Shown here one piece after another: positions 57,638-64,000 of a stretch of DNA of 64,000 bases. Source of the stretch: Nocardioides sp. Root140 (GTDB taxonomy: Bacteria > Actinomycetota > Actinomycetes > Propionibacteriales > Nocardioidaceae); the NCBI RefSeq assembly GCF_001426745.1, contig NZ_LMFI01000001.1:1509978-1573977 (forward strand). The letters are read 5' to 3'. Positions within the stretch are counted from its first letter, which is position 1. Every line of letters begins with the position of its first letter. Under the pieces are notes generated by a model. It was not told the origin of the DNA. It ran no database searches and was given only the letters and a program-made list of their open reading frames with translations. Both the position numbers and the translations under genes were made by a program.

Positions 57638-57768
57638 TTTGGTTTCGAGACGGTCGCAGAGCGACCTCCTCAACCAACGAGGGCGCGGCGACCTCCTCAA
57701 CCAGCGAGGGTGCGGCGACCTCCTCAACCAACGAAGGCGCGGTGACCTCCTCAACCAACGGGGGCCCC
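57638..57768. repeat. Dispersed repeat plus four-unit 27-bp tandem array
   Basis: A full inverted unit (TTTGGTTTCGAGACGGTCGC...) continues into four copies at exact 27-base spacing (GCGACCTCCTCAACCAACGA with GGGCGCG linker; starts 57661, 57688, 57715, 57742). They fill the region between the small gene start and the glycosyltransferase start, so the array may contain or alter both promoters. Confidence 0.85.
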
Positions 57769-57786
57769 GGGAGTAGGTTGGCCGGG

Positions 57787-58929
57787 ATGCGGATCCTCTT
57801 CACGTTCATCGGCGGACAGGGCCACTTCTGGCCGCTCGTCCCGATCGCCCGCGCTGCCGAGGCAGCCGGCCACACGGTGGCAGTCGCCGGGTCGGGCAAG
57901 CTGCTGGACGTCATCCATGGCGCCGGGTTCACCGCCTTCGGCACCAGCGATCCCCACCCACCAGGCGGAGACCCGAACGCCGGTTTGCGCGACGACTCTC
58001 CCCTCGAGCCGGCCGACCGCGAAGCCGCCGAGCGCGAGTTCGCCGACAACTTCGCCGGTAGGGGCGCGCGCCGGCATGCGACCGCACTGCGCGAGATCAT
58101 CGGCGAGTTCGTGCCCGATGTCGTGGTGCGTGACGAGGCCGACTTCGGCTCCGCGGTCGCCGCCGAGCGCTGCGGGGTGCCGTGCGCGACGGTGCTGGTG
58201 CTCGCCTCGGGCGCGCTGCTGCGCCGCGACCTGGTGGCGCCGGTGCTCGATGAGGTGCGTGCCGAGCACGGACTTCCCGCAGACCCCGGGCTCGAACGGC
58301 TTCACGGCGCGTTGGTGCTCTCGCCGTTCCTGGCGAGCCTGCGTCACCCCGAGCATCCGCTGCCGGCCGATGCCTTCCTCTACCGACCCGGCGATCCAGT
58401 GCGGGTACGAGTCCGTCACCCCAGGCCGCAGGTCTACTTCACCCTGGGCACGGTCATGGGTGGCGCGTCGGGTGACCTGATCGAGCGGGTGCTGGCCGGG
58501 CTGAGCAAGGTCGACGCCGACGTGGTCGTCACCGTCGGCAGCAAGCTCGACCCCGCTTCCTTCGGACCGCAGCCGCCCCACGTGCGGATCGAGCGGTTCG
58601 TGCCTCAAGCCAGGGTGCTGCCGACCTGCGACCTCGTGATCTCGCACGGCGGCTCGGGCAGCCTGATGGGCGCGCTCTCCCACGGGCTGCCGTCGGTGCT
58701 GTTGCCCCTGGGCGCTGACCAGCCGCACAACGCCGAGCAGGCCGTGGCGATGGGCGTGGCCGTCGAGCTCGACGCGGTCGAGGTCACCGCATCCGACCTC
58801 GCCGACACGGTCGACGACGTGCTCAACGACGACCTTTTCCGCTCCGCCGCACAGCGCGTCCAGGCCGAGGTCAACGCGTTGCCGCCGGCCGCTGCCGTCG
58901 TACCGCTGCTCGAGGACCTGGGCCGCTGA
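57787..58929 (+). CDS. GT1-type glycosyltransferase (MGT-like)
   Basis: A 380-residue GT-B fold enzyme of the UDP-glycosyltransferase/MGT type. N-terminal GQGHFWPLVPIARAAEAAGH, C-terminal nucleotide-sugar signature RFVPQARVLPTCDLVISHGGSGSLMGALSHGLPSVLLPLGADQPHNAEQ. Typical substrates are macrolides, glycolipids or other aglycones; the acceptor is unknown. The TA module follows 54 bases after the stop. No clear ribosome site because the start lies next to the tandem repeats. Confidence 0.92.
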   Translation: MRILFTFIGGQGHFWPLVPIARAAEAAGHTVAVAGSGKLLDVIHGAGFTAFGTSDPHPPGGDPNAGLRDDSPLEPADREAAEREFADNFAGRGARRHATALREIIGEFVPDVVVRDEADFGSAVAAERCGVPCATVLVLASGALLRRDLVAPVLDEVRAEHGLPADPGLERLHGALVLSPFLASLRHPEHPLPADAFLYRPGDPVRVRVRHPRPQVYFTLGTVMGGASGDLIERVLAGLSKVDADVVVTVGSKLDPASFGPQPPHVRIERFVPQARVLPTCDLVISHGGSGSLMGALSHGLPSVLLPLGADQPHNAEQAVAMGVAVELDAVEVTASDLADTVDDVLNDDLFRSAAQRVQAEVNALPPAAAVVPLLEDLGR

Positions 58930-58983
58930 GCTGAGCGAGGAGGTGCCCTTGATTTTCCCAACTCGTACTGCCATTGTGAGTAC

Positions 58984-59262
58984 ATGAGTCAGACAAAGGA
59001 AGAACGCCTGCAACTGCGAGTAGCCCCCGCGGCGAAGCACCACTTGGAGTCCGCTGCCGAGGCGGCTCACCTCAACCTGAGTTCCTTCGTTCTGCAGGCA
59101 GCGATTCAACGGGCCGATGAGATTCTCGCCGACCGGGCACTGATCAATCTCAAGGCCGAGGCCGCGGAAGCTTTCCTTGATGCCCTCGAGGCGCCAGCGA
59201 CAGTCAACGACCGGCTCCTCGATGCTCTGCAGCGCAGCCCGAAGGTGGACTGGCTTGACTGA
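58984..59262 (+). CDS. tacA: DUF1778 (TacA-type) antitoxin
   Basis: A 92-residue ribbon-helix-helix protein of the DUF1778 family (RLQLRVAPAAKHHLESAAEAAHLNLSSFVLQAAIQRADEIL), followed by a C-terminal part expected to wrap and block the toxin. Such antitoxins also autoregulate their operon. It overlaps the toxin gene by eight bases. Confidence 0.93.
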   Translation: MSQTKEERLQLRVAPAAKHHLESAAEAAHLNLSSFVLQAAIQRADEILADRALINLKAEAAEAFLDALEAPATVNDRLLDALQRSPKVDWLD

Positions 59263-59773
59263 ACTCAGGCGCCCGGCTCTGCTCGACGGCAAGCATGACC
59301 GGACCTTTCTTGACTCCGGCGCCACCAGTCTCGATCACTGGCTGCGCCATCAGGCTGGTCAGAGCGACCGCGGAAACACCGCCCGCACGTGGGTTCTCGC
59401 TGACAGCGAATACCGCGTCGTTGGCTACGTCGCGATGTCCATGACGGGCGTCGTCCTCGATCAGGCTCCCAAGAAATTGCAGTCGGGACGCCTCGATCCC
59501 ATCCCCGCGCTCCTCTGCGGGCGGCTTGCCGTCGATCAACGGCATCGCGGGCTGGGCTTGGGCACCATGCTCGTCCGATTGCTTCTGACGAAAGCGACCG
59601 AAGCCAACCGCACCGCGGCCTGCCGAGCGGTGGTGGTCCACGCCCTTGACTCAGAGGCGAAGGCATTCTGGGAGAGATTCGGCTTCCACCCATTCACCGC
59701 TGGCGCCGAAGAGCGCGATCTCTTCATGCTCACGAGCGAGATCGAGGCGACGCTCTCCCGCCTGCTCGCCTGA
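59255..59773 (+). CDS. tacT: GNAT toxin of TacT type
   Basis: A 172-residue GNAT acetyltransferase. TacT-type toxins acetylate aminoacyl-tRNA and stop translation. Visible: ALLDGKHDRTFLDSGATSLDHWL (leading segment typical of TacT/AtaT), VDQRHRGLGLGTMLVRLLL (acetyl-CoA loop) and the C-terminal RFGFHPF with aromatic and basic residues. The TTG start at 59255 has AAGGTGG six bases upstream and overlaps the antitoxin; this low-efficiency start fits toxin underproduction. Confidence 0.88.
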   Translation: MTELRRPALLDGKHDRTFLDSGATSLDHWLRHQAGQSDRGNTARTWVLADSEYRVVGYVAMSMTGVVLDQAPKKLQSGRLDPIPALLCGRLAVDQRHRGLGLGTMLVRLLLTKATEANRTAACRAVVVHALDSEAKAFWERFGFHPFTAGAEERDLFMLTSEIEATLSRLLA

Positions 59774-59817
59774 CGAGCGCTCAGATCGCGCGACTCCACC
59801 GAGGGCAGCGCGACGAG

Positions 59818-59859
59818 GGCACCGCCGTCGTACCGCTCCTCGAGGGCCTGCTGCACTGA
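59818..59859 (+). pseudogene. Possible 3' remnant of a glycosyltransferase gene
   Basis: The frame GTAVVPLLEGLLH then stop matches the last codons of the glycosyltransferase at 57787-58929 (AAVVPLLEDLGR then stop); 25 of 27 bases are identical across GCCGTCGTACCGCT and the following bases. It lies shortly after the TacT stop, so the toxin-antitoxin pair sits between the intact gene end and a second gene-end copy. Very short, so a chance or codon-bias origin cannot be excluded. Confidence 0.5.
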
Positions 59860-59887
59860 CCTCGGGCCGACGCGGTCGGCTGCTGAG

Positions 59888-59972
59888 CGACCACGATCAT
59901 GCAGGTGGGCTGTTGTGACGCAGGAATTCGCGAAATCGTGGTCACAGCTCGACGTGTGCACGATCGTGGTCG
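59888..59972. repeat. Inverted repeat around CGACCACGATC arms
   Basis: CGACCACGATCATGCA (59888-59903) and TGCACGATCGTGGTCG (59957-59972) are inverted repeats with one mismatch, 53 bases apart. The spacer holds another ATCGTGGTCAC near the second arm. No reading frame; lies between the remnant and the tRNA gene. Confidence 0.65.
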
Positions 59973-60020
59973 GTCGGCGGCGCAAGCCGCGGCCGAGCGG
60001 GCCGGCCGGTCGATCTGACG

Positions 60021-60094
60021 TACCCCCGGTGGGGTTCGAACCCACACTGAAAGGTTTTTAAGACCTCTTCCTCTGCCAGTTGGGATACGGGGGC
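60021..60094 (-). tRNA. tRNA with UAA anticodon (Leu by anticodon), type I shape, no CCA
   Basis: A 74-base cloverleaf: acceptor GCCCCCG/CGGGGGT (first pair G-U), D arm TCC/GGA, anticodon stem GAGGT/ACCTT with loop CTTAAAA (anticodon UAA at positions 34-36), five-base variable loop TCAGT, T arm GTGGG/CCCAC with TTCGAAC. The discriminator is A and no CCA is encoded. The codon read is UUA, leucine, but bacterial tRNA-Leu normally has a long variable arm, which this lacks, so its charging identity needs checking. Confidence 0.7.
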
Positions 60095-60107
60095 TCCCGG
60101 GTCCCGA

Positions 60108-60674
60108 CTATAAGTAGGTCTTGCGGGCGTGGATGGCGTGCGCGCCGGCGGCCCGGTCCAGGAACAGCAGGCCGTCGCAGTGGTCGATCTCGTGCTGCAG
60201 CGCACGCGCCTCGAAGGCGTTGGCGCGCAGGGTCACCGTCTCGCCGGTCCCCGGCAGCTGCCCGCGTACGACGACCCGCGTCGCCCGCTTCACGTCACCG
60301 GTGAAGTCGGGGACGCTCATGCAGCCCTCGCGGGCCTTCTCGTTGCGGGAGGACTCGACGACCTCGGCGTTGCACAGCACGAAGGTGCCGTGGTGGTCGC
60401 GGGTCTTGGGGTGCTCGGAGACGTCGACGCAGAAGACCTTGACCGACTCCCCCACCTGGGGCGCGGCCAGGCCGACGCAGCCGGGCGAGACCCGCATCGT
60501 GGCGACCAGGTCGGCGGCCAGCTGCACGATCTCGGGCGCGGTCGGGTCGACGTCGGCGCCGACGGTGGAGAGCACGGACGCCGGGGCGGTGACCACCTCG
60601 AGCACGCGCCCCTCGACAGCCAGCGAGGACTCGGTCCAGGCGGCGACGTCGTCGTTGAGTTCCGCCGAGCTCAC
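60108..60674 (-). CDS. def: Peptide deformylase
   Basis: Removes the N-formyl group from nascent proteins. The 188-residue product has motif 1 GCVGLAAPQVG, motif 2 EGCMSVP with the metal cysteine, and motif 3 QHEIDHCDG with the two metal histidines and catalytic glutamate. Starts with GTG overlapping the stop of the ACT-domain gene (GTGA). The last sense codon is TTA, directly before the TAG stop and next to the UAA-anticodon tRNA gene. Confidence 0.97.
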   Translation of the reverse strand: MSSAELNDDVAAWTESSLAVEGRVLEVVTAPASVLSTVGADVDPTAPEIVQLAADLVATMRVSPGCVGLAAPQVGESVKVFCVDVSEHPKTRDHHGTFVLCNAEVVESSRNEKAREGCMSVPDFTGDVKRATRVVVRGQLPGTGETVTLRANAFEARALQHEIDHCDGLLFLDRAAGAHAIHARKTYL

Positions 60675-61198
60675 AGCTCGTCGGCCTCGACCTCGTGCAG
60701 GCTCACGCCCACCCCGAGCTCGGCGGCGGTCTCCCGCAGCGACACCAGCAGTGCGTCGGAGTCGACGTCCTTCGGCAGGTCCACCTCGGCGACCAGGACG
60801 TAGAGGTCTCCGGCCAATCGCGTGGTCAGGTCGGTGATGTTGCCGCCCACCTCGGCGACCCGGGACACCACCGACGACACGATGCCGGGGCGGTCTCCGC
60901 CGTGCACGCTCAGCACCCACGACGTACCAGCCAGGTCCGCGACCCTCTCGACCGGGAGCTCGCGCACCGACACCGTGAGGTCGCCGCCGGACGCCAGCGA
61001 CGCCAGCGCCGCCTCGACCGTGTCGACGTCGGCGTCGCCCGCGCTGATCAGCGTCATCGCGAAGTGGCCGCGCAGCAGGGTCATCGAGGAGTCCTCGAGG
61101 TTCAGCCCGAGTCCGCCGAGGATTGCGGTGGTCTCGGCGATGATGCCGGGGCGGTCGTGGCCGAGGACGGTGATGGCGTGGAGAGTCACGGCGCCCAT
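60671..61198 (-). CDS. Double ACT-domain protein (GcvR-like)
   Basis: A 175-residue protein made of two ACT domains (LHAITVLGHDRPGIIAETTAIL and WVLSVHGGDRPGIVSSVVSRVAEVGG), the architecture of glycine-cleavage regulator GcvR and related amino-acid-sensing proteins. It has no DNA-binding motif. Overlaps def by four bases; the uracil-DNA glycosylase gene lies 25 bases upstream. Confidence 0.9.
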   Translation of the reverse strand: MGAVTLHAITVLGHDRPGIIAETTAILGGLGLNLEDSSMTLLRGHFAMTLISAGDADVDTVEAALASLASGGDLTVSVRELPVERVADLAGTSWVLSVHGGDRPGIVSSVVSRVAEVGGNITDLTTRLAGDLYVLVAEVDLPKDVDSDALLVSLRETAAELGVGVSLHEVEADEL

Positions 61199-61223
61199 TC
61201 TGCCGGACCCGCGCCCCGCCCAC

Positions 61224-62039
61224 TCACTCGCCGGCCAGCTCCTTGGCCCGGGCCAGCACCGCGTCGGTCATCTCCTCGGTCAGCCGACCCGTGAACGTGT
61301 TCTGCTGGCTGGGATGGAAGCAGCCCAGCAGGGTGACGCCGTCGCCGCGGGCGGACCCGGCGCCGAGAGTGGCCTCCGCGCCGTGGCCGAACTTCGGCTT
61401 CGGCTTCGGTACGTCGAAGCCGGCCGCACGGAACGACCGCAGCGTCGCGTCCCAGCCGTAGCCGCCCAGCGCGACGACCACCTTGACCGACGGCGCCAGG
61501 AGCTCGATCTCGCGCTCGATCCACGGTGAGCAGGTGGTGCGCTCCTGGGTGGTCGGCCGGTTCTGCGGCGGGGCGCACCGCACGGTCGCGACCATGCGCG
61601 CACCGATCAGCCGCTGTCCGTCGCCGGCGTGCTCGGAGGTGGCCTGGGCCGCGAGCCCGACGCGATGCAGTGCGGCGAACAGCCAGTCCCCCGAACGGTC
61701 GCCGGTGAAGATGCGGCCGGTCCGGTTGCCGCCGTTGGCCGCCGGGGCCAGGCCGACGATCACGATCCCCGGGTGCTCCTCGCCCCAACCCGCGATCGGC
61801 CTGCCCCAGTAGGGCTGGTCGGCGAAGCTGGCCCGCTTGTCACGCGCGACGTCCTCACGCCAGGTGACCAGGCGCGGGCACGCCGCACACACCGAGACCC
61901 GCGCATCGAGCTGTACGTCGTCGGCGGTGTGGGCGACCTCCGTGTCGGGCGACGCGGGGTCGTCGGGCCAGCCGGTGCCGGGCGGCACCGGCGAGCCGAA
62001 CGGTTGCCCGGTCAGCGGATGCGGCAGCAGCTCGGTCAC
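61224..62039 (-). CDS. Family-5 uracil-DNA glycosylase (UdgB-like)
   Basis: A 271-residue DNA repair glycosylase. An N-terminal cysteine pair in [13 protein letters not shown] and later cysteines ([12 protein letters not shown]) for an iron-sulfur cluster; motif [20 protein letters not shown]; motif B HPSQQNTF. These resemble family 5 (UdgB), which removes uracil, hypoxanthine and other deaminated bases. First of a leftward run with the ACT and def genes. Confidence 0.92.
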   Translation of the reverse strand: MTELLPHPLTGQPFGSPVPPGTGWPDDPASPDTEVAHTADDVQLDARVSVCAACPRLVTWREDVARDKRASFADQPYWGRPIAGWGEEHPGIVIVGLAPAANGGNRTGRIFTGDRSGDWLFAALHRVGLAAQATSEHAGDGQRLIGARMVATVRCAPPQNRPTTQERTTCSPWIEREIELLAPSVKVVVALGGYGWDATLRSFRAAGFDVPKPKPKFGHGAEATLGAGSARGDGVTLLGCFHPSQQNTFTGRLTEEMTDAVLARAKELAGE

Positions 62040-62046
62040 GTGGGTG

Positions 62047-62358
62047 TCAGGAGCCGGTTCCGTTGGTGCCCAGACCGTTGGAGCCGGCGTCGGGCGCGAG
62101 GTGCGCGCCGCCGGGCTCGGAGTGTCCGAACGGCAGCTTCTCCGCCGCGGCGCTGGCGACGTGGGCCGCCTTCTCCTTCACGACCGGGGCCTGCGCCCGC
62201 ACGGTCTCCTCGGCCTTGGCGACTCCGGCCTGCACCGGCGGACTCTGGCGAACCTTGCCCGCGGCCCGGGCGATCTGCTCGTAGCGTTCGTGACCGGCCT
62301 TGGCCCCGAGCACGTAGCCGATGGCGATCCAGAACAGCACCTTGATGAGCTTGAACAT
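62047..62358 (-). CDS. YtxH-like small membrane protein
   Basis: A 103-residue protein: N-terminal membrane helix ([19 protein letters not shown]), then an amphipathic, Ala/Lys/Glu-rich helix and a Gly/Ser/Asn-rich tail. Matches the general YtxH-like pattern of stress or envelope proteins of unknown function. Eight bases upstream of the glycosylase gene, so probably the first gene of that run. Confidence 0.75.
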   Translation of the reverse strand: MFKLIKVLFWIAIGYVLGAKAGHERYEQIARAAGKVRQSPPVQAGVAKAEETVRAQAPVVKEKAAHVASAAAEKLPFGHSEPGGAHLAPDAGSNGLGTNGTGS

Positions 62359-62402
62359 GTCGTCCTCCCTCGTGAGCGTGTGGTGCCTCGACCGTATCGC
62401 TC

Positions 62403-62501
62403 TAGACGGTATGACGTGACCCCGTCGTAGTCGGCGGGGTTGCGGGCCGGGGCCTCACTCACAAGATTCGTGGGTTACCGAGCAGGGGCCGCCTGCTCGG
62501 C
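62403..62501 (+). repeat. 99-bp direct repeat, unit 1
   Basis: Begins TAGACGGTATGACGTGACC and ends CCTGCTCGGC. Identical over all 99 bases to 62503-62601, at a spacing of exactly 100. It contains an 8-base hairpin (62420-62439) and a 9-base hairpin CCGAGCAGG/CCTGCTCGG (62478-62500). Confidence 0.97.
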
Positions 62502-62502
62502 T

Positions 62503-62601
62503 TAGACGGTATGACGTGACCCCGTCGTAGTCGGCGGGGTTGCGGGCCGGGGCCTCACTCACAAGATTCGTGGGTTACCGAGCAGGGGCCGCCTGCTCGG
62601 C
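62503..62601 (+). repeat. 99-bp direct repeat, unit 2
   Basis: Perfect copy of the preceding unit, with the same hairpins at 62520-62539 and 62578-62600. It is followed after 26 bases by the transposase start, so this copy is the functional left end if only one is used. Confidence 0.97.
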
Positions 62602-62627
62602 CTATCCGACAATTGTGGGAGGCCCCG
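62503..62627 (+). ncRNA. Candidate bridge-RNA region of the IS110 element
   Basis: IS110-group elements encode a bridge RNA in the non-coding segment upstream of the transposase, with structured loops that pair with target and donor DNA. This segment sits in the expected place and contains two strong hairpins; loop pairing to target and donor was not established here. If transcription starts further left, the RNA would include the duplicated unit. Confidence 0.4.
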
Positions 62628-63710
62628 GTGTTTACCGAGCGTACGAGCGTTGGGCTCGACGTGCACGCACGATCTGTTGTTGCCGCAGCGATCGATGGCG
62701 TCACGGGCGAACTCGTCCAGACCCGTTTGACCCCATCACACGAACACATCCGGTCCTGGCTGAACGGACTGCACGGCCCGGTCGCGGTGGCCTATGAGGC
62801 CGGACCAACAGGCTTCGGTCTGTCCCGATCCTTGACCGCGGCGGGGATACGGTGCGAGGTCGTCGCGCCATCGAAGTTGCAGCGCCCCAGCGGAGACCGG
62901 GTCAAGACCGACGCCAAGGACGCCCTGCACCTGGCACGGCTACTGCGGCTCGATGAGTACACGTCCGTGTCGATCCCCAGCGTTGAGCAAGAGAACGCCC
63001 GCGACCTGGTCCGCGCCCGTGAAGACGCACGCGGCGACCTGATGCGCGCCCGGCACCGATTGTCCAAGCTCCTGTTGCGGCAAGGGATCGTGTACTCCGA
63101 CGGGAAGGCGTGGACCGGCGCGCACGAGGCGTGGCTGCGCCGGCAACGCTTCGACGGACCGGCGTTGCAGATGACCTTCGAATCCGACTTCGATGCGGTG
63201 CTGACGGTCAGGGCCCGCCGCGACCGGCTCGATCAAGCGATCACGGCCATGGCCGCAGACTCAGAGTTCACCCCGATGGTGCGGCGCCTTGGTTGCCTGC
63301 GCGGGGTCAGCACGTTGACCGGGTTCGCGTTGGCCGTCGAGGTCGGCGACTGGCACCGGTTCACCGGCAACACCATCGGGTCCTTCGTCGGGCTCGTGCC
63401 ATCCGAATACTCCTCGGGCCAATCACGGGTGCAGGGATCGATCACCAAGACCGGCAACACCCACGTACGCAGGTTGCTGGTTGAGGCTGCCTGGCACCAC
63501 CGGGCACGCTACGTCGCGGGCAAGACCATGCGCGATCGGTGGGAACTCGCGTCCCCAGCTGCTCGTGCCCGTGGCGATGCCGGCAACACGCGACTGCACC
63601 AACGCTGGGCCAGGTTCAACCAACGCCGCAAACGGCACGTGATCGCCAACGTCGCGATCGCGCGCGAACTGGCCGGCTGGTGCTGGTCCCTGGCCGTGCT
63701 CGAGGACTGA
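62628..63710 (+). CDS. IS110-family transposase (DEDD)
   Basis: A 360-residue recombinase. N-terminal RuvC-like DEDD domain: Asp11 in GLDVHARS, Glu57 in AYEAGP, Asp95 and Asp98 in KTDAKDA. C-terminal Tnp20-type domain with SSGQSRVQGSITKTGNTHV, where a serine is the expected DNA-linked residue of this family. The GTG at 62628 has GGGAGG five bases upstream; a TTG at 62613 would add five codons. No internal stop or frameshift, so likely active. Confidence 0.95.
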   Translation: MFTERTSVGLDVHARSVVAAAIDGVTGELVQTRLTPSHEHIRSWLNGLHGPVAVAYEAGPTGFGLSRSLTAAGIRCEVVAPSKLQRPSGDRVKTDAKDALHLARLLRLDEYTSVSIPSVEQENARDLVRAREDARGDLMRARHRLSKLLLRQGIVYSDGKAWTGAHEAWLRRQRFDGPALQMTFESDFDAVLTVRARRDRLDQAITAMAADSEFTPMVRRLGCLRGVSTLTGFALAVEVGDWHRFTGNTIGSFVGLVPSEYSSGQSRVQGSITKTGNTHVRRLLVEAAWHHRARYVAGKTMRDRWELASPAARARGDAGNTRLHQRWARFNQRRKRHVIANVAIARELAGWCWSLAVLED

Positions 63711-63928
63711 CCCCACAGACCGGTTTCGTCGAAGAACGTGGTGGAAGCAGCGCGTGGAGTGACCCGCGATTCAGCTATGAGCAGCCCGGTCCTGCTGGGC
63801 GACGCTCGACTCTAGACAAGCGGACTGCTCCTGCCGAACAAGCCCGTCCTGCGGTAACCAACCCGCGCATATCAGTCTGACCGCGCGTCGCCAACGACAC
63901 GCTCACCACCAACACCTCGACGAAACCA

Positions 63929-63965
63929 GAGGCGCCCGCCCCGGGACCACCGGGACGGGCGCCTC
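63929..63965. terminator. Strong hairpin in the 3' non-coding end of the IS
   Basis: A stem of ten base pairs, one mismatch and four or five further pairs (GAGGCGCCCG/CGGGCGCCTC outer arms) about 220 bases after the transposase stop. Could end transcription or protect against read-through; no U tract follows. Confidence 0.55.
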
Positions 63966-63975
63966 ACCCTGCCTC

Positions 63976-63981
63976 TTGACA
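63976..63981 (+). promoter_or_regulatory. TTGACA box near the presumed right end
   Basis: Perfect -35 consensus in the last 25 bases of the window. In IS110 elements a right-end -35 box joins a left-end -10 box when the element circularises, making a promoter for the bridge RNA and transposase. The left end here contains TATGAC at 62410 as a possible partner. The true right end is not known. Confidence 0.45.
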
Positions 63982-64000
63982 GGAAGCAGCTACATATCAG

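Larger units (their letters stand above)
62403..64000 (+). mobile_element. IS110-family insertion sequence (right end near or beyond window edge)
   Basis: The element consists of a duplicated structured left non-coding end, a transposase gene, and a right non-coding region with a strong hairpin and a TTGACA box 20 bases before the window edge. IS110 elements lack terminal inverted repeats, so the exact edges cannot be read from this sequence alone. The sequence before 62402 is the intact upstream region of the YtxH-like gene. Confidence 0.85.

Noticed and set aside
57661..57768. Possible CRISPR array
   Set aside because: Units are contiguous at 27 bases with no unique spacers and no cas genes nearby; it belongs to the dispersed repeat family.
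59888..60094. Prophage or integrative element attachment at the tRNA gene
   Set aside because: No integrase, no duplicated tRNA end and no phage genes are present; the inverted repeat alone is not enough.
61186..61788. Minus-strand frame over the glycosylase and ACT gene gap
   Set aside because: Reads in a different frame from the glycosylase, Arg/Gly/Pro-rich, with no motif.

Overview
The window is high-GC chromosomal DNA, most likely from a Nocardioides-like actinobacterium (Actinomycetota, Propionibacteriales). The evidence is the dense GC-rich coding with many GTG starts and 1-4 base stop/start overlaps, a monomeric NADP isocitrate dehydrogenase, an Rv0248c/Rv0249c-like succinate dehydrogenase, a DUF222/13E12 HNH protein, an actinobacterial Tad locus, and many copies of a dispersed repeat of the form GTTGGTTGAGGAGG...GTCTCGAAACC. 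Species cannot be fixed from the sequence alone.

Layout. 0-6 kb: two divergent succinate dehydrogenase operons. 6-15.5 kb: a HTH-like hypothetical, a YihY/BrkB membrane protein, a 2H phosphoesterase, trpS, an MFS exporter, a fused double ABC exporter and a secreted M15 peptidase. 15.7-28.1 kb: icd, an aquaporin with a long Q/P tail, mdh, folD, and small housekeeping or stress genes (GNAT, VOC, DinB, YchJ, IMPACT, coiled coil, TauE/SafE). 28.2-32.8 kb: a surface-protein island with a TasA/camelysin-like protein, a SipW-type signal peptidase with an extra C-terminal domain, an OmpR-type regulator without a nearby kinase, a small secreted protein, a collagen-like secreted protein and a bactofilin-like secreted repeat protein. 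32.9-40 kb: cystathionine beta-synthase, a GDSL hydrolase, a lipoprotein, and an ABC-FtsX-kinase-regulator cassette. 40.1-43.8 kb: a DUF222 HNH protein and a membrane/spermidine-synthase-like fusion. 43.9-55.7 kb: a complete-looking Tad/Flp pilus locus in which a NarL-type two-component pair is the tail of the assembly operon, followed by three Flp pilin genes. 55.9-62.4 kb: BI-1 protein, DUF5990, a 33-aa small membrane protein, a glycosyltransferase, a TacAT toxin-antitoxin pair, a type-I-shaped tRNA with anticodon UAA, def, an ACT regulator and a family-5 uracil-DNA glycosylase. 62.4-64 kb: an IS110-family element whose left non-coding end is perfectly duplicated.

Best candidates for something undescribed: (1) the SipW-type peptidase whose C-terminus looks like a histidine phosphotransfer (Hpt) domain that has lost its histidine, lying next to an OmpR-type regulator. 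The two secreted-protein promoters on either side share a three-box array with identical 11/23-base spacing, suggesting a secretion-coupled regulatory circuit. (2) The IS110 element with two identical 99-bp copies of its structured left end, the region where bridge RNA is encoded in this group. (3) A short-variable-arm tRNA with a UAA anticodon beside def, whose last sense codon is the rare TTA. (4) A TacAT module lying just before what looks like the 3' end of the upstream glycosyltransferase gene. All functional statements are from reading the sequence; no database search was run.
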